Assembly (NCBI GenBank): GCA_963556255.1
Contig: OY744607.1
Location: 4,352,458-4,416,457 of the forward strand
Length of the DNA: 64,000 bases
DNA from: Allolobophora icterica
Lineage: Eukaryota; Annelida; Clitellata; Crassiclitellata; Lumbricidae
Direction: 5' to 3'
The position numbers were made by a program, and so were the translations under genes. This document shows positions 25,921 to 50,904 of this stretch, piece by piece. Each line of letters begins with the position of its first letter. Position 1 is the first letter of the stretch. The notes beneath the pieces were generated by a model, which saw only the letters and a list, made by a program, of their open reading frames with translations, made no database searches and was not told the origin of the DNA.

Positions 25921-26001
25921 CGCGCTATAGTATATATAGTATATATATATATACTATATATATACTATATATATTATATATACTATATATACTATAGCGC
26001 G
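25921..26001. repeat. AT-rich long inverted repeat
   Basis: Arms CGCGCTATAGTATATATAGT... (25921-25943) and its complement (25979-26001) flank a TA-rich centre. It could form a long hairpin or cruciform. Confidence 0.85.
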
Positions 26002-26079
26002 TATATATACATATATATATATATAAATATATATACACGTACTTACATACTTCATGCATACATACATACGTAAATACAA

Positions 26080-26239
26080 CACACACACACATACATACAT
26101 ACATACATACATACATACATACATACATACACACTTCATTCGTACATGAATACATACATAAATACAACATACATACATACATACATACATACATACATAC
26201 ATACACACATATACGTACACACATTCATGCATACATACA
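26080..26239. repeat. (CATA)n microsatellite
   Basis: CATA repeats that resume at 26505 after the inserted element. Confidence 0.9.
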
Positions 26240-26505
26240 TAGTGCTTTTTTTCAGCCGGAACGCGCCGGAACGGCGTTCTGGCACCTTTTTCAGCTACTA
26301 AAAATAATTTATTTATTTTAATAATAAAAACAATGATTTAGTTATTTTTATTTAATTTAAGTGTTTTTGAACTGTTTTCAGTGTTTATTGAGACCACTAC
26401 CAACTTCCAATCCCGTTTTTCTCGTGATTTTAGCCCTCCCATAATTGTTGCGTTCCGGAACCTATTGTTCCGTTCCGGAACCTTTTTTTCTAGAAAAAAG
26501 CACTG
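26240..26505. mobile_element. MITE inserted in CATA repeats
   Basis: The left end TAGTGCTTTTTTTCAGCCGG and right end TCTAGAAAAAAGCACTG are inverted repeats, with inner CCGGAAC(G/C) repeats on both sides. The target duplication cannot be fixed because the flank is itself repetitive. Confidence 0.65.
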
Positions 26506-26570
26506 CATACATACATACTTCATTCACAAATAGGCCTAGATACATACATGCATACATACTTCATTCACAC

Positions 26571-26579
<9 letters not shown>

Positions 26580-26633
<54 letters not shown>
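26580..26633. repeat. (AT)n microsatellite
   Basis: About 27 AT units. Confidence 0.95.
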
Positions 26634-26637
<4 letters not shown>

Positions 26638-26639
26638 CA

Positions 26640-28207
26640 TACATGAATGCATATACCAGATGATCAACACAATGACGTGGATTTGTTGAACTATTATTTA
26701 TATGACGACGAATACTGAACTAAGAAAAGCTGAACACGGTCGTTGTGAACCTGCAACGAAGATAATTATCCACGCAAACACACAACATCAGAGTCTTAAT
26801 AGCATTCCAGTAAATATACAGACGTCTTAGGCATAATAAACGTATGGTAGCCTACGATTCATAGGGACGACACTTCTCATCCACCAGCTCAGATGATTCC
26901 AATTGAAATGCATTTTCACAGTCATTAGGATCATTCGCAGTCTTACAGTGCAACAGGAGCTACGATACAAGTTGATAATTCACTACGTACAGAGCTCAGA
27001 AGTGAACGTTGAATCCGGGCAAAAACTAGAGCCATAACTAGACGGGAAAAGGTAAGTTTTCAGTTTTCAAAGTCCACAAATCAGTAAATTGTGCAGTGAA
27101 GACTTTCAAGCAGTCCACTGTCACTCAACCACAAAGTAGTAAGCACCTTCAGAAAATCAGCATTGTAATTATACAAACAAAATGAATGACTTAGTAGTTT
27201 TCGACACGCATTATGTCTGGTGCTCCATGCAGATCAACTCCACTTAGCATCGTCTGCCACCAAATTCAACACATCAGGAATGGGAGGGAGGAACCGGTAG
27301 TCTACTTCGAGAAATATTATGACCAGTTTAGAACAACATCTATATCTCTAGGAGGAGGAATCGATCTGAAACATTATGGCGAAAATTATACGCGACGCCC
27401 ATCTCCAACAAGTCGGAATGTACATCATTTCGAAAACTCGACGAATTCTGTAGAACATCTTGGAAATTAAAGGAGGTTTCCATTTTCTCTCCAACAAATA
27501 TGGCGAAAATTCCATGAAATGTCTCAGTCCAAAACGAGGACTATTAAGTTTCATTTCGAAAACTCTGTCAAATTCGGTGGAACATTTACGTCCATTTGTC
27601 TCGTAAAAAGAAAACGAACTGACTTATACAGACATGATATAGATTTGACTTCAGAGAACACACGTTAAAGAGCAATAATTTTAGCTTACAGTTCAATTCT
27701 GCGATAGGCCTAAGTTATTCTAAATAATTACTACGAGTAATTAATTAATGTGCAAATAGAATGACTGACAATAAATAACGTGTAGAATATGATTAATTGA
27801 ATTAAGCAAAATAATACAGATGTTGTGATTATTACAAGTCTAGGTAATACCTTAAGTTGCGATTATAGCCCTACATGTAAATATATGCACTAGCTTATAA
27901 GCAGTCGAAAGCAATCTCTAATAACGACACATTTTTCCAAACTACGTACAAAACATTTAAAATACTAGAAGTACTAAATTATCATTTTAAGATAATCCAT
28001 CAGCAGATACTTTAAGAGAGCAATCGAAACACACCAAGAAAAACAAACTTTAAGTGCAGACAGATAAGCGATAAAGTAAATATGTTTCGTCACGAGAGCA
28101 AACAATATTATGACGTAATAAGTGCCCGACATCATTTCAAGCGTTGAAAGTAAAAATCCGAGCAAGATTAACGCAACGATTATCTCAAGGTATTCCAAAG
28201 GCTCTTA
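26640..28207. other. no confident gene
   Basis: It contains the repeat copy at 27073-27165 and a diverged tandem duplication in 27370-27600 (TATGGCGAAAATT, then CATTTCGAAAACTC, each twice about 125 bp apart). A frame at 27213-27470 has no recognisable domain. Confidence 0.4.
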
Positions 28208-28215
28208 AGTTGGTG

Positions 28216-29461
<1,246 letters not shown>

Positions 29462-29499
29462 AGTTGGTGTGAAACACAACATGTGACGTAAACAATAGG

Positions 29500-29995
29500 C
29501 CTAAAGCAACAACATCTTTTGTTCAGTAAGCACACGTTCTTTCAGATTTGTTATGCAACATCTGGAGTCAACGATAATTAATGACGTCATTTTATGCAAC
29601 AAATTTGCTCAGATTTACTACGTAACAACATCTGACGTAAACAACTTAAGTAAGTTTCTGTTGCTTAGCAACCACATTCTTACAGATATCTGAAATAATG
29701 TATGACTACGAACAATAGTCTATGACGTTGCAACCGTTACCTCATAGGTCTCTTTTTAAATTGGAACGCTATCTGACGTAACCACATATTGATTGAGCTT
29801 TTAATGTAGCTATCGTTTTGTTTAAAACTTATGACGTAACACATGACGATGGGCAATAATCCATGCCGTAAATTTGTTTCTTAACAACCGTTACCTTAGC
29901 TTGACGATGTAACGTTATCTGACGTAGGCAAAAATTTATGACGTGTTTATGTAGCCACCGTTTTATGTCAGATTTATGATCTGACATAGAAAATG
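29500..29995. repeat. degenerate repeat with TGACGTAA words
   Basis: Irregular recurrence of ATCTGACGTAA, ATGACGT and GCAACCGTTACCT-like words about 60-80 bp apart. This is a weak tandem structure with no coding content. Confidence 0.5.
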
Positions 29996-30419
29996 GGGAT
30001 TCACGAATTTGTATCTACTTAGCGATAAGTTTTCGTTTCAAGTATCGATTGTGTGGGCCTATACGAAAGCTTAATGCACGCATACATGAGCAGGACACAG
30101 AAATACCAAAGATTAGCTGATGTCTGATTAGCCAGAAATTCACAGAAATTAGATGTCCTGCACTTGATCGCAATTAATTAACTGACTTAAATACAACGAT
30201 TACTTTCACTCACTGTCACGAATGTCGGTAGGATCATCGACGAAATGCTCAAAATATCGAAACAACACTTCAGACCAGATCGAAAGACGAAATCAGCTTA
30301 AGATTTTACGAAAAACAACAGCCCTGTCGGTTCAATTCATTTTCGGCAGTCGACACACTCCGAGTTGGAGGAAGACGAACCGGGTAGGTAGGACAACAAC
30401 ATGCACTCGCTAGACACAA
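29996..30419. other. no gene recognised
   Basis: If the minus-strand frame to the right is real, this is its 3' flank. No AATAAA on the minus strand was found here. Confidence 0.35.
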
Positions 30420-31165
30420 TTAGACGTGAGTTTCGTGGGAGAAACGCAAGCGTTTGATACGCCTGACCAGCCCGACTATGTCAGCCACCATGCAGTTGAA
30501 GGATTTCTTGGGCAGGGGCTGAGGCGAAGGTGGCCGCGACTCGCGCTGGCTTTTCAGGGAATCGATGGAGTCGAGAGAATCCTTTCTCAGCGAGTCGCGC
30601 AGACTCCTCCTGGAAGTGGACTTCTCGTTTTCCGACGATAGGAGGGAGTCGAGAGAATCGTCCCTCTTACAGCGCTGAGAAGTCTTATTCTTGCTCTTGC
30701 CTGTACCACCCGAAATACGCTGATCCTCCTTCTCGGAATCGAATGTTCCTCCTCTCTTTCCTCCTCGCTTCCCTCCTCCTCCTCCTCCTCCTCCTCCTCC
30801 GCCTCCTTCTTCCAGCCCCCCTCCGGTGTTCGGCGGCCGCTCGCTCTGTATCGAATCGGAGGAGATCTCGCGCTTGTACTCGCGAGCACGCTGTTCCTGG
30901 TCGAAATTCATGTCACGGAAGCGGCGTTGGTTGTATCGGTGCGTCTGGTATGGAATCAGCTGGCAGCATCGGCCGTCGTTGTCGAGGGACTGGCTCCTGA
31001 GGAACGCCTTACAGCACTCCGCCTGCTGAAGGTCGAGGACCAGGTTGTTGCACGCGTCTCTTTCTCCGTGCTTGCCTCCTCCTTTTCCCGGTGGACGGCC
31101 CGGCGGTGGCTGCTGGTTTCCCGGACCGACTGAGGCTGGGGTATTCGATGCCGGAGGCTTCGGGT
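30420..31165 (-). CDS. possible terminal exon of an unrecognised gene
   Basis: A minus-strand frame runs 248 codons to a TAA at 30420-30422. At 31166 it is preceded by a good 3' splice site (TTTCACGCTGTCTCCCACAG), so the exon probably starts at 31165 rather than at the ATG at 31193. In order, the product has a Pro/Gly-rich start, a Cys-containing segment (CNNLVLDLQQAECCKAFLRS, then GRCCQLIPY), an acidic/basic stretch, a poly-Gly run, a Ser/Asp/Arg-rich part with SLDS repeats, and a basic C-terminus (GLVRRIKRLRF). I do not recognise the family. Composition and the splice site argue for a real exon; the GC-rich repetitive content and lack of a poly(A) signal argue against. Confidence 0.35.
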
Positions 31166-31324
31166 CTGTGGGAGACAGCGTGAAATTGTTCATCAGCTTA
31201 CTTTACATCGGGCGCAGAATAAATGATGATGCAGAGGAGCGTACGTGTGTTGTGCGGGTGAGTGTTGAGAGTAACAACGAGGTGAAGGGTGGGAACCGCG
31301 TGAGCAGCGGAAAAAACAGAAACA

Positions 31325-31513
31325 CAGCAAGGGTTAAACTGGCTAACGCACAGCTAAAGGGTTAAACAAGGGCTAACTGGCTCCAGCACAATTAAAGGGT
31401 TAAACATGGGCTAAACTGGCTCCAGCACAATTAAAGGGCTAAACATGGGCTAAACTGGCTCCAGAACAGTTAAAGGATAAAACAAGGATTAAACTGGCTA
31501 ACGCACAGCTAAA
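31325..31513. repeat. 39-bp minisatellite, interrupted
   Basis: The unit runs ACAATTAAAGGGTTAAACAT, then GGGCTAAACTGGCTCCAGC, about 4.5 copies. More copies resume at 32004-32105 after the inserted element. Confidence 0.85.
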
Positions 31514-32003
31514 GGGCCATCCATATATTACGTACACATGGAGGGGGAGGGGGGTAACACAAATTCATGTGCTTGAGTACGCTTGCGTACGGCAACGGGG
31601 GGGGGGCAAAACCTATAATTTGTCTATATTGGCCTTCAAATTGATTGGCCTTCAAGTCAGCCAAAGTTCAGTCTTTTCAGCTATCAGGTACTACCAGGGG
31701 AAGTTGGACTGTGGGAGAGGTGTCACTTGAATGCCCCCTTACGTCCTTACCTCTGAACGCTATTATTAAACTTTCACACAGCTCAGCAGTGAGTCCATGG
31801 ATTACTCATCCTTCAATCTGGCCTAAAGTGCATACTACCGCTGCCTGGAGTGTCGAACTGACACATTTTGCAGCTGGTCTTGGGGGGGGGGCGTCAAGAG
31901 TACGTACGCAGGTGGGGGTTGGGGTGGAAAAAAGTACGCTTGCGAACAGGGAGGGGTCCAATTTTCCAGGATTTTGCGTACGTAATAATTATATGGATGG
32001 CCC
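31514..32003. mobile_element. inverted-repeat element in the 39-bp array, TSD CTAAA
   Basis: GGGCCATCCATATATTACGT at the left and its imperfect complement (ACGTAATAATTATATGGATG, then GCCC) at the right form terminal inverted repeats. CTAAA flanks both sides (31509-31513 and 32004-32008). It has a G-rich core and no transposase. Confidence 0.75.
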
Positions 32004-32105
32004 CTAAAGGATTAAACTGGGACTAAACTGGCTCCGGAAAAGTTAAGGGATAAAACAAGGGTTAAACTGGCACTGTTAAAGGGTTAACCAAGGGTTACTG
32101 GACAT

Positions 32106-32595
32106 TGTTAACTGAACAATGGAGTACAACACCCAATTAATCCCAAAAGTGGGGTTACAGTACCAGTCCAAAATTGAGTTCTGGTACTACATTCCAAAGT
32201 GGGGTTTGGGTGACAAAGTCCAAAAGTGGGAGTACGTGGGGATCGGGTACCCCGCACCGGAAAAATTATGCCTAAATTACTTCCCTAATTAGCGTCGTTA
32301 ATTGCTAACACGTTAAGCGTCGGAAAACGATTGTTGGCTGCCTTTCGTTTTTCGCCGGCGGCGCTGTGGTAGACCCCTCCAGACTTGACTGTTTACTAGA
32401 CCGAGGGGGTCTCTCGTCGTCCGCTTCCAAATTCCACATCGCAAATTAACGGTGATTACCAAGTGGACGAGAGCTTTTAAGTGTGCGAAGTCTTTATTTA
32501 TCTATTCGAAGTCAAAACTTAAAAGACGGCGTGGAAGGTTATCTGTACATGAAGTGCAGAAATGCTCTCAACTCGATATGAAATGCTTGCAGATA
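32106..32595. other. no gene; fragment related to the 24542-24743 element
   Basis: CCAAAAGTGGG(G/A)(T/G) words at 32140-32260 match the core of that element. The rest holds nothing recognised. Confidence 0.4.
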
Positions 32596-32598
32596 AGC

Positions 32599-32725
<127 letters not shown>

Positions 32726-32801
32726 GGTTGTACCTGCGGTACGGAATGACTCAAGGACAGTTTTTGGTACTTATATGGGAACACACAGACTCGGCGAATT
32801 G

Positions 32802-32930
<129 letters not shown>

Positions 32931-33126
32931 CCCATCCTCTATGTACACATGTACATAAAGCGCATAGTCGCTAACCTCGGTACCCGCAGACACTTGGCGT
33001 CCATTGACCTGCGTCTATTAGCGGTGACCTTTCCTCATATCTCTTTCTCTCTCACAGTTCGAGACCTTGGAATAACTTTGGATCAAGAGCTGAATTTCTC
33101 ACAGCATAGAAATTTCTCACTCGTAG

Positions 33127-33188
33127 CAGGGGCGGATCCAGGATTTCTGGTTAGGGGGGGGGGCGTAAATACTACCAATCCAATCCCG

Positions 33189-33264
<76 letters not shown>

Positions 33265-34206
33265 TAGATCACGCAAAACTATAATGATCCTTTTTATAGA
33301 AAATGTTATGGAACTTTAAAAAAGTATATAGTTTCTCATATAAAACAACTGGTCTCCACTGAAGGTTAACAGTGAAACGATTATAAATCAGTTATCGGTT
33401 TTGATCATGCAACCCTTGATCCAAAAAGAAAATAATTAAGTGTCACATGCCAGTGGATTAAGCAGTGTCATTCTCCTTGGATGCTTTCTGGCGTAGGCAT
33501 TGATAATGTCATCAATGTCTGCCCCCAACTAAAAATAATATAGTCGATGCCAATTTATCATACGATAATTAACATAGTAATGATAGAAATTGAATACACT
33601 AGTATTTGTATAAAAATACTTATAGATTCAATAAGCAAGGGATGCGCCTCATCCATGGACCGCACGCCACTGAGCGTTAAGAGAATGGTTATATGAGTAG
33701 GCCTAGTTCTATATCCTTGATTTGCTTTTGTCCATAATATCGGCAGCTGAACGCTTTCGGCGGCTAGAATCAGCACGACGAATTTCAAAATTATAATCAT
33801 ATGCCATCTTTTGAGATTTAGGCCTAAGATAGGCCTATGTTTTACCAACGGCAGTCGGCTTATTCGCGAATGATAAAACTGCTTGTTTAAGCCGTTTTGA
33901 CGGCGGACCACTCGACATATTTTTAAATTGACCAATTTCTATTTACGTAAATTTTGTCTGTACATGAACTTTGTGAATGACGTCACGGCAAAAGTCATTG
34001 GTCACGTGGGCAACGTCTGCTAGCAACTCAGGTAAGTAGGTAAGAGAGCTCCGGTAAGAGAGCTCCATTCTGCCGGTCCAGCTACTTCAAACATCCTATT
34101 CCCAAATTGCAGTTATATTAGTTTTAGGTCAGTTTAGTTTGAGAACATTTGCTGCAGGTTTAGGGGGGGCGTACGCCGGCTCCGCCCCCGTCTAAATCCG
34201 CGCCTG
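33127..34206. mobile_element. hAT-like element inside the LINE, 5-bp TSD CGTAG
   Basis: The left end CAGGGGCGGATCCAGGATTT and right end (complemented) CAGGCGCGGATTTAGA are hAT-style inverted repeats. CGTAG flanks both sides (33122-33126 and 34207-34211). The interior has an (AT)n tract at 33190-33259 and no clear transposase. Confidence 0.75.
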
Positions 34207-34741
34207 CGTAGTTGTTACTACCAGTTACGCCAACTACGAGTTGTCTCACGTTTTCTCTCTCTCACAATGCTACTGTGGCTCTTGCGCATGCCTTCGTCAC
34301 CAGAAGACTTGATCACTGCAGTGCGGTACTTGTAGGCCTAAGCTAATTGGGTGCCTTGATAGGGTTCTTCGATCAGCGCTCATTGGTGACCTGCGTGATG
34401 TCCTTCACTGGCTCCCTGTTTCTCAGCGCATCTCCTATCGGGGTGCTCCATCCGACCTGTCTGATCTTTGTCGGCCTGTCTCTGAACTTTCAGCTCGTCT
34501 ATCTTTCCGCTCTTCGGCAAGGGGGAGTTTTTGGTCCCCCGTGCTCGCACTGCTATCAGAGTGTCGGGCCTTTTCGGTTGCAGGGCCCTCCATCTGGAAT
34601 GGCCTACCTTTAAACCTGCGCTTGCTGCCACTGTTAAGCTCGCCTGTTTGTTGTAAGTCTCTCGAGTCTCATTTCTTTAGATGTGGCTGAGCTGGGAGCG
34701 CCTCTGAGTAGGTACCAGGTATCTTGAAGAGGCGCTATATC

Positions 34742-35058
34742 CAGAGGCGCGTTTACACGTAGGCGCACTAGGCGCGCCTAGAGCCCCCAAATCTCGGAGG
34801 GCCCCCAAACGAATGAAATTTGTGTCAATTAAAAAATAACATTAAACCAAATAACTTCACATTCCTTGAAATAGCTTCTATAAGTAATATAACTACAGGG
34901 TCAATAACACTCGCAAAACGGCTTCAAGTTCAATTCCGTGGGTTTTTGCACATGATTGGCTAAACACCAGCAGAGTTTCAGACTCTCAGTCTACACGTTC
35001 AGAAGGGCCCCCAAATATATTTGCACCTAGGGCCCCGTTTTTTGTAAACGCGCCTCTG
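34742..35058. mobile_element. hAT-like MITE in the LINE 3' tail, 8-bp TSD GCTATATC
   Basis: A perfect 16-bp inverted end, CAGAGGCGCGTTTACA. GCTATATC is duplicated exactly at 34734-34741 and 35059-35066, cutting the LINE hairpin-tail junction. The core has GGGCCCCCAAA words. Confidence 0.93.
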
Positions 35059-35172
35059 GCTATATCAAATCCTTAGAATGAATAGAGGATGGGTCATTAA
35101 AACAACTGCTACAATAGGACTACATTGTATTATTATTGCAACAGGTTTAATAATTACCAGATATTAAGTAAC

Positions 35173-35281
35173 CATGGGCGTCTGGAGGGGGACATTTATT
35201 ACCATTTTCAATGCGAAAAAACACTTAATTATTTAGGTAAAGTCCTTGACCATTATTCCAAAGTTCCTGCGGACACCCATG
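35173..35281. mobile_element. 109-bp hAT-like MITE, TSD TAAGTAAC/TCAGTAAC
   Basis: The ends CATGGGCGTCTGGAG and CTGCGGACACCCATG are imperfect inverted repeats; the flanking octamers match at 7 of 8. It is related to the element at 51560-51739. Confidence 0.75.
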
Positions 35282-35289
35282 TCAGTAAC

Positions 35290-35790
35290 AGCAATTAGTA
35301 AATACTACGTTTTACAGAACATGTAGTTTTTCCTGAAACTAATCTAATATCTTCTACGTATACCTCAACGTTCTTATCATATTGCTTAAAGATTCAATTA
35401 CCTTACTGGCCATTCAAGACTGAACATTGTCAAAACAGAAGCATACAATTGGAGAGCTGAATTCGATGAGGACCTAGGTATGCATACCTTATAACTCTAA
35501 CGAAGTATAAGCAATAATTAGCTAGAAGTGTGAATATGTATTGCACAGGGATGGGTGTGGTACGGAGGGTGAGAAGGATGACTACGCTGGGCACAAACCC
35601 AGACTGGGTCACTGTTGGTCTTTCTTCATACAGTTAACTTCTATCACCACCACAGTGACCACACACTACATCAACCAGCACTCTGAATGTCTGATACCAC
35701 TAACTGTTGCTCACATCCAAATACTTGTTTGAGTAGCAAGAAAAGCCACAGTAACTGTCTGATGTTACACTATTATGCTCAACTCGGTGA
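35290..35790. other. no gene recognised
   Basis: A 63-codon frame at 35541-35732 has no domain. Confidence 0.4.
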
Positions 35791-36011
35791 TGGAGGAGCA
35801 TGGTAGCATACTGACTAGAGCGCTCGTCTTGTAACACGGAGAGTATGAGTAAAAGTCTTCTCCGAGTTACTGTGTAGGTACCTGGAGCAAGTTCTTCACT
35901 CTCAGTTGCTCAGCACCATCGATTGATGCTTTTGGTCATGAGACAGTGGCGCTTGATAAATGCATAATAATAATAATAAAAATAATAATAAAAATAATAA
36001 TAAAAATAATA
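35791..36011 (+). mobile_element. tRNA-derived SINE with TAA tail
   Basis: A tRNA-like head (GGTAGCATACTGACTAGAGC, then GCTCGTCTTGTAACACGG) carries an A-box-like start but a decayed B box. The body ends GACAGTGGCGCTTGATAAATG, then (TAA)n. The copy at 42027-42199 has the same architecture with a clear B box. Confidence 0.65.
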
Positions 36012-39000
36012 AACTCGGCACTACACAATGTTAAGTATCCCGGTCACTGTGTTCCGTGTTAAGAGACTGCCACACCTTTGTCTAGTGGCAGAAACTTTAG
36101 AACTCTAACCCAAGGCTAAGAACACATACACTGAACTCCTGACTTGGACTTTGCAGTTGAGCATTTTACCACCAGAGCTGTTGACATGTACCATGCATGA
36201 TCACCGAATCCACAGCAAAATCCAATGAAAATGAATGAAAACAAAATGAAACAAAGAAAACACTGTAAAAAAAACTCTCACACCAAACACACTGTCTAAC
36301 GTACATTTTTAGTAAACTAACGACCTTGGAAAACTTTTACAACATAACAAATTTACAACGAAAAAATCTTAACAAAAAAACAGCTGAAATTTCTTTCTCA
36401 CCAAGTAAACAACTACAAAATATCAAAACACTCACATTTTAGTCAAGTTCTGAACGATTTACACCGCTGAGCCAGAAACTGTTTAAATTAATCTTCAAGG
36501 AAGTGAATATTAACAAAAACTTTTATACAAAACTACCAAATATGCTACGCAATTTTTACCGTACTCTGTATTTTTTATATAATACTGTAATATTAGTAAT
36601 ATAATTTTGTCTAGTACCATAATTCCAGTTACAAAATTATAGCAGTATAATTTTGAAAAATATCAGTTACATCAAAGAAATTTTGACTGGACAGCGAATA
36701 CCGTTAGGTTGACAAATCAATAAGAACCTGAGCTTGTATCACAGACAGTGACAGGATTACGAGAAACTTACATTCACAGCATTCGTTCATTTTTCCGCAT
36801 AAACCCATCGCTCCATACTACACACATGTACACCACAACGACACTCGTTAAAATACAGCAAATTTCCTAATCCAGAAAGACAAGCGGTACAGCTGAAGTT
36901 GTCAACACTTAACTATAATCCTTACTTTGCAAAACAATCTCTACGGCAGGCTTCTACTTACAGAGTATCAACGTTTGTTGCAATATAGACACAGCAATAA
37001 CTCAAAAGTAAAACGAATCTTTGGCAAAAGGAAAAATCGACAAGTGAAGCCACCACCAATGTTCCCTCTAAGCTGAGCAGATGCGCGGCCGTCACACACC
37101 CGTGCAAGCACCGACGCCGCCCGCGCAGTGGACATCACAGCTGGGAATTTTTTAATGCTTTAAAATCAGCCGAAAGTTGTTCTTTTTTAAAGTTCAAATT
37201 TCAATACAGATTAATTCCCACAGCGTCACAGTCACACCACACAGCACGCTATACAGTGCTTTAAAACAATGGAACGTTCATCTGCATTAAGCAGTCACCA
37301 TTACGATGAAAAATTGTTACCCATATCTCTTGCAGTCACCGCGCAAAGGATGACGATGCTTGTGCACTTGGATTTTTGCCTTAGAGGGAACTTTGGTCAC
37401 CCAATAAGCGTACATACATGCAATAACTTTCAAAAAGCACAGAACAAGCAGTGCAGCTCAGCGAATAAATTATGCATTCCTTAGAAATCATAAATTCACC
37501 GACAAACATCGCTGTAGCTGCAATTCTTACTGCACTAAGCCAGCTTTTTCTCACACCAAACAACATACAATCTAACATGAAGTAAAGCTCAAAAAGGTAA
37601 ATCAGGAATCTTGTGGGTTTTGAAGCTTACACCTACACAAGTCCGATGCAGAACAAACTTATCAAATCGGTTCTCAAAAGGAACTGAAGCCAAAAAAGTT
37701 TGCTTTCTCAGTCCTAAACAAAATGCAAAATTTGGAAGATCATTGGTGAGAATCCAGAGGATTTAACAAGTTCAACTCCATAGCCAATTTTAACTGTTTA
37801 TGCAAAACAGTAATCAGGTTTCACATCAGCAGAAAACCACACTGCCAGGGGTCACTATTGCACCTATGAGCTACAAACATATCAACCATATGTGGTTTTA
37901 TTTCACAGGTATTATGTTTATTATTATGTGATGTTTCATTTCACAAATTGTTTTCAGATGTTTTCATGGGATGTTTGTTTCTCTTAGATCTGAATTGATG
38001 TCTAGCATTTTTACAAAGGAAGGTACGATCCTGATAATCTGTATGGTCATGACTGATGGACGTGAAGGACACTGGTCAAAAATGGACCTTCCAAAATTAA
38101 AAATTTAAGGGCACTCTACATGACAATCTTCGATCACTTTATTAAAATTAAATAATTTGACCTATTAACACATTTGTTCATGCAATGTCCTCCTATATGT
38201 ACAGAATGCCTGACTATGTGGCTGACAACTTCTATTGCACGTCTACTTTCCATGATCTTATACACTAGCGACACCTACTGACGTGTTGACCGTGGCACCC
38301 TAAAGACAGGAGATGCTCTGAAAGTAACGAAAAAGGTTTCTGTAGAATTACGCCAACAATGGGTTTAACACCACAAAGGAGATCATGCAGGAGCCACATC
38401 AGAAGTTTCTTAAGACTTTAACAACAAGAGTGTACTAAAAACGACTGGGAAACCAATGCAGCTCGTTGTTAAAGTGTTAAAGCTCTCTTCTGTAGCTCTC
38501 CAGTTTTGATATGACCAGAAATTCTATAACCTTTCACAAGTTTTTAATTTCCAATTTAGTATGAAGGATTACTCTAACCCCGACTATAGCCCATTTGGGC
38601 CAACCCAACGCCTGTCTACAGTTTTCAGTGTTTAATCAAATTAGTCAGTTAACTCCAACCTTAATTAGCCCATCAGTTAACTCTAACCTTAATTAACACA
38701 TCAGTTAACTATAACCAGTTTGAGAACCAACCCAGTTCTTATCGTTAGTTTTCCACCTTTTCCATAACCCTCTTTACCTTCAAATTTAGTACGCAAGTCT
38801 CTGCTTAACCCTAAACAGTTTGAGTCCAACCCAACACCCTAGATCCAAACACAGATGGGGCATCGAGGCCAGACTGGAACACCCCTGGATCTGCTCTTAC
38901 TTGCAGTAGATGGAAAACATTAGTATGCACATCGAGGTACAAATGTATCTGTAATATAAAACATATGTACTGTAACATAAATTTCTTTACAGCACCTTCT

Positions 39001-39464
39001 AAGTATCTCAATGTAACTGTTTCATACCGAGTACACTTGACCCTCGTTATAGCAGAATAATAACCACAAAATCCCATGTTTTGGTGTGCCAAAATTAACT
39101 AACCAGTCCGCCATTTTCTCAGGCATAACCATGACAACAACAACCCATGTTTTGGTGTGCCAAAATTAACTAACCAGTCCGCCATTTCCTCAGGCATAAC
39201 CATAAACAAAAAATACTGAAGACAAAAAAGTAGTTACCAAGGCAACATTTTGTGAACATGACAACAAGTAAACAAGAAAGAAAAAAATCCTGAAGAGATT
39301 CTACGACCTCGCGCATGCACCGAACATCAAAGTCTCAACAGAAACAAACTTGGTGTGTACTCCAGCCTTGCCACTTCGTAGATGTAATCACGTGCAACAA
39401 AGTTACGCACACAACAGAGGAATGGCCAGAAACCACTGACAACATATATCCGGTCTGACGCATC
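36012..39464. other. 3' flank and possible 3' UTR of NMNAT; no other gene
   Basis: AT-rich sequence without supported frames. The NMNAT stop is at 39465; on the minus strand an AATAAA lies at 38143-38138, so the transcript may end about 1.3 kb past the stop. A 71-bp tandem duplication occupies 39073-39214 (CCCATGTTTTGGTGTGCC...). A segment at 38410-38480 is related to 44105-44185. Confidence 0.45.
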
Positions 39465-50835
<11,371 letters not shown>

Positions 50836-50892
50836 TTTGCTGTCACGTCGTTGTTGTACATCCAACCAGCACAGTCGCCCACGGAGCGTCTA

Positions 50893-50900
50893 GTTATATA
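50893..50900 (-). promoter_or_regulatory. candidate TATA box of NMNAT
   Basis: On the minus strand GGGCTATATAACTAGAC contains TATATAAC 58 nt before the ATG. If used, transcription would start near 50865 and leave a 5' UTR of about 30 nt. An upstream non-coding exon cannot be excluded. Confidence 0.4.
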
Positions 50901-50904
50901 GCCC

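Larger units (their letters stand above)
32935..35090 (+). mobile_element. L2/CR1-like LINE 3' region carrying two nested elements
   Basis: Before the first insert (33127) the translation reads VRDLGITLDQELNFSQH, a standard motif of L2/CR1 reverse transcriptases. After it (34207) come HAFVTRRLDHCS near 34288, LHWLPVSQRISY near 34405, and decayed C-terminal sequence. The 3' hairpin GGGAGCGCCTCTGAGTAG...GAGGCGCTATATC at 34694-34741 is split by a second insert and resumes at 35059. Several frameshifts make it non-coding. Confidence 0.7.

Noticed and set aside
27213..27470. 85-codon frame as a host gene
   Set aside because: No domain or splice support; it overlaps a diverged tandem duplication.
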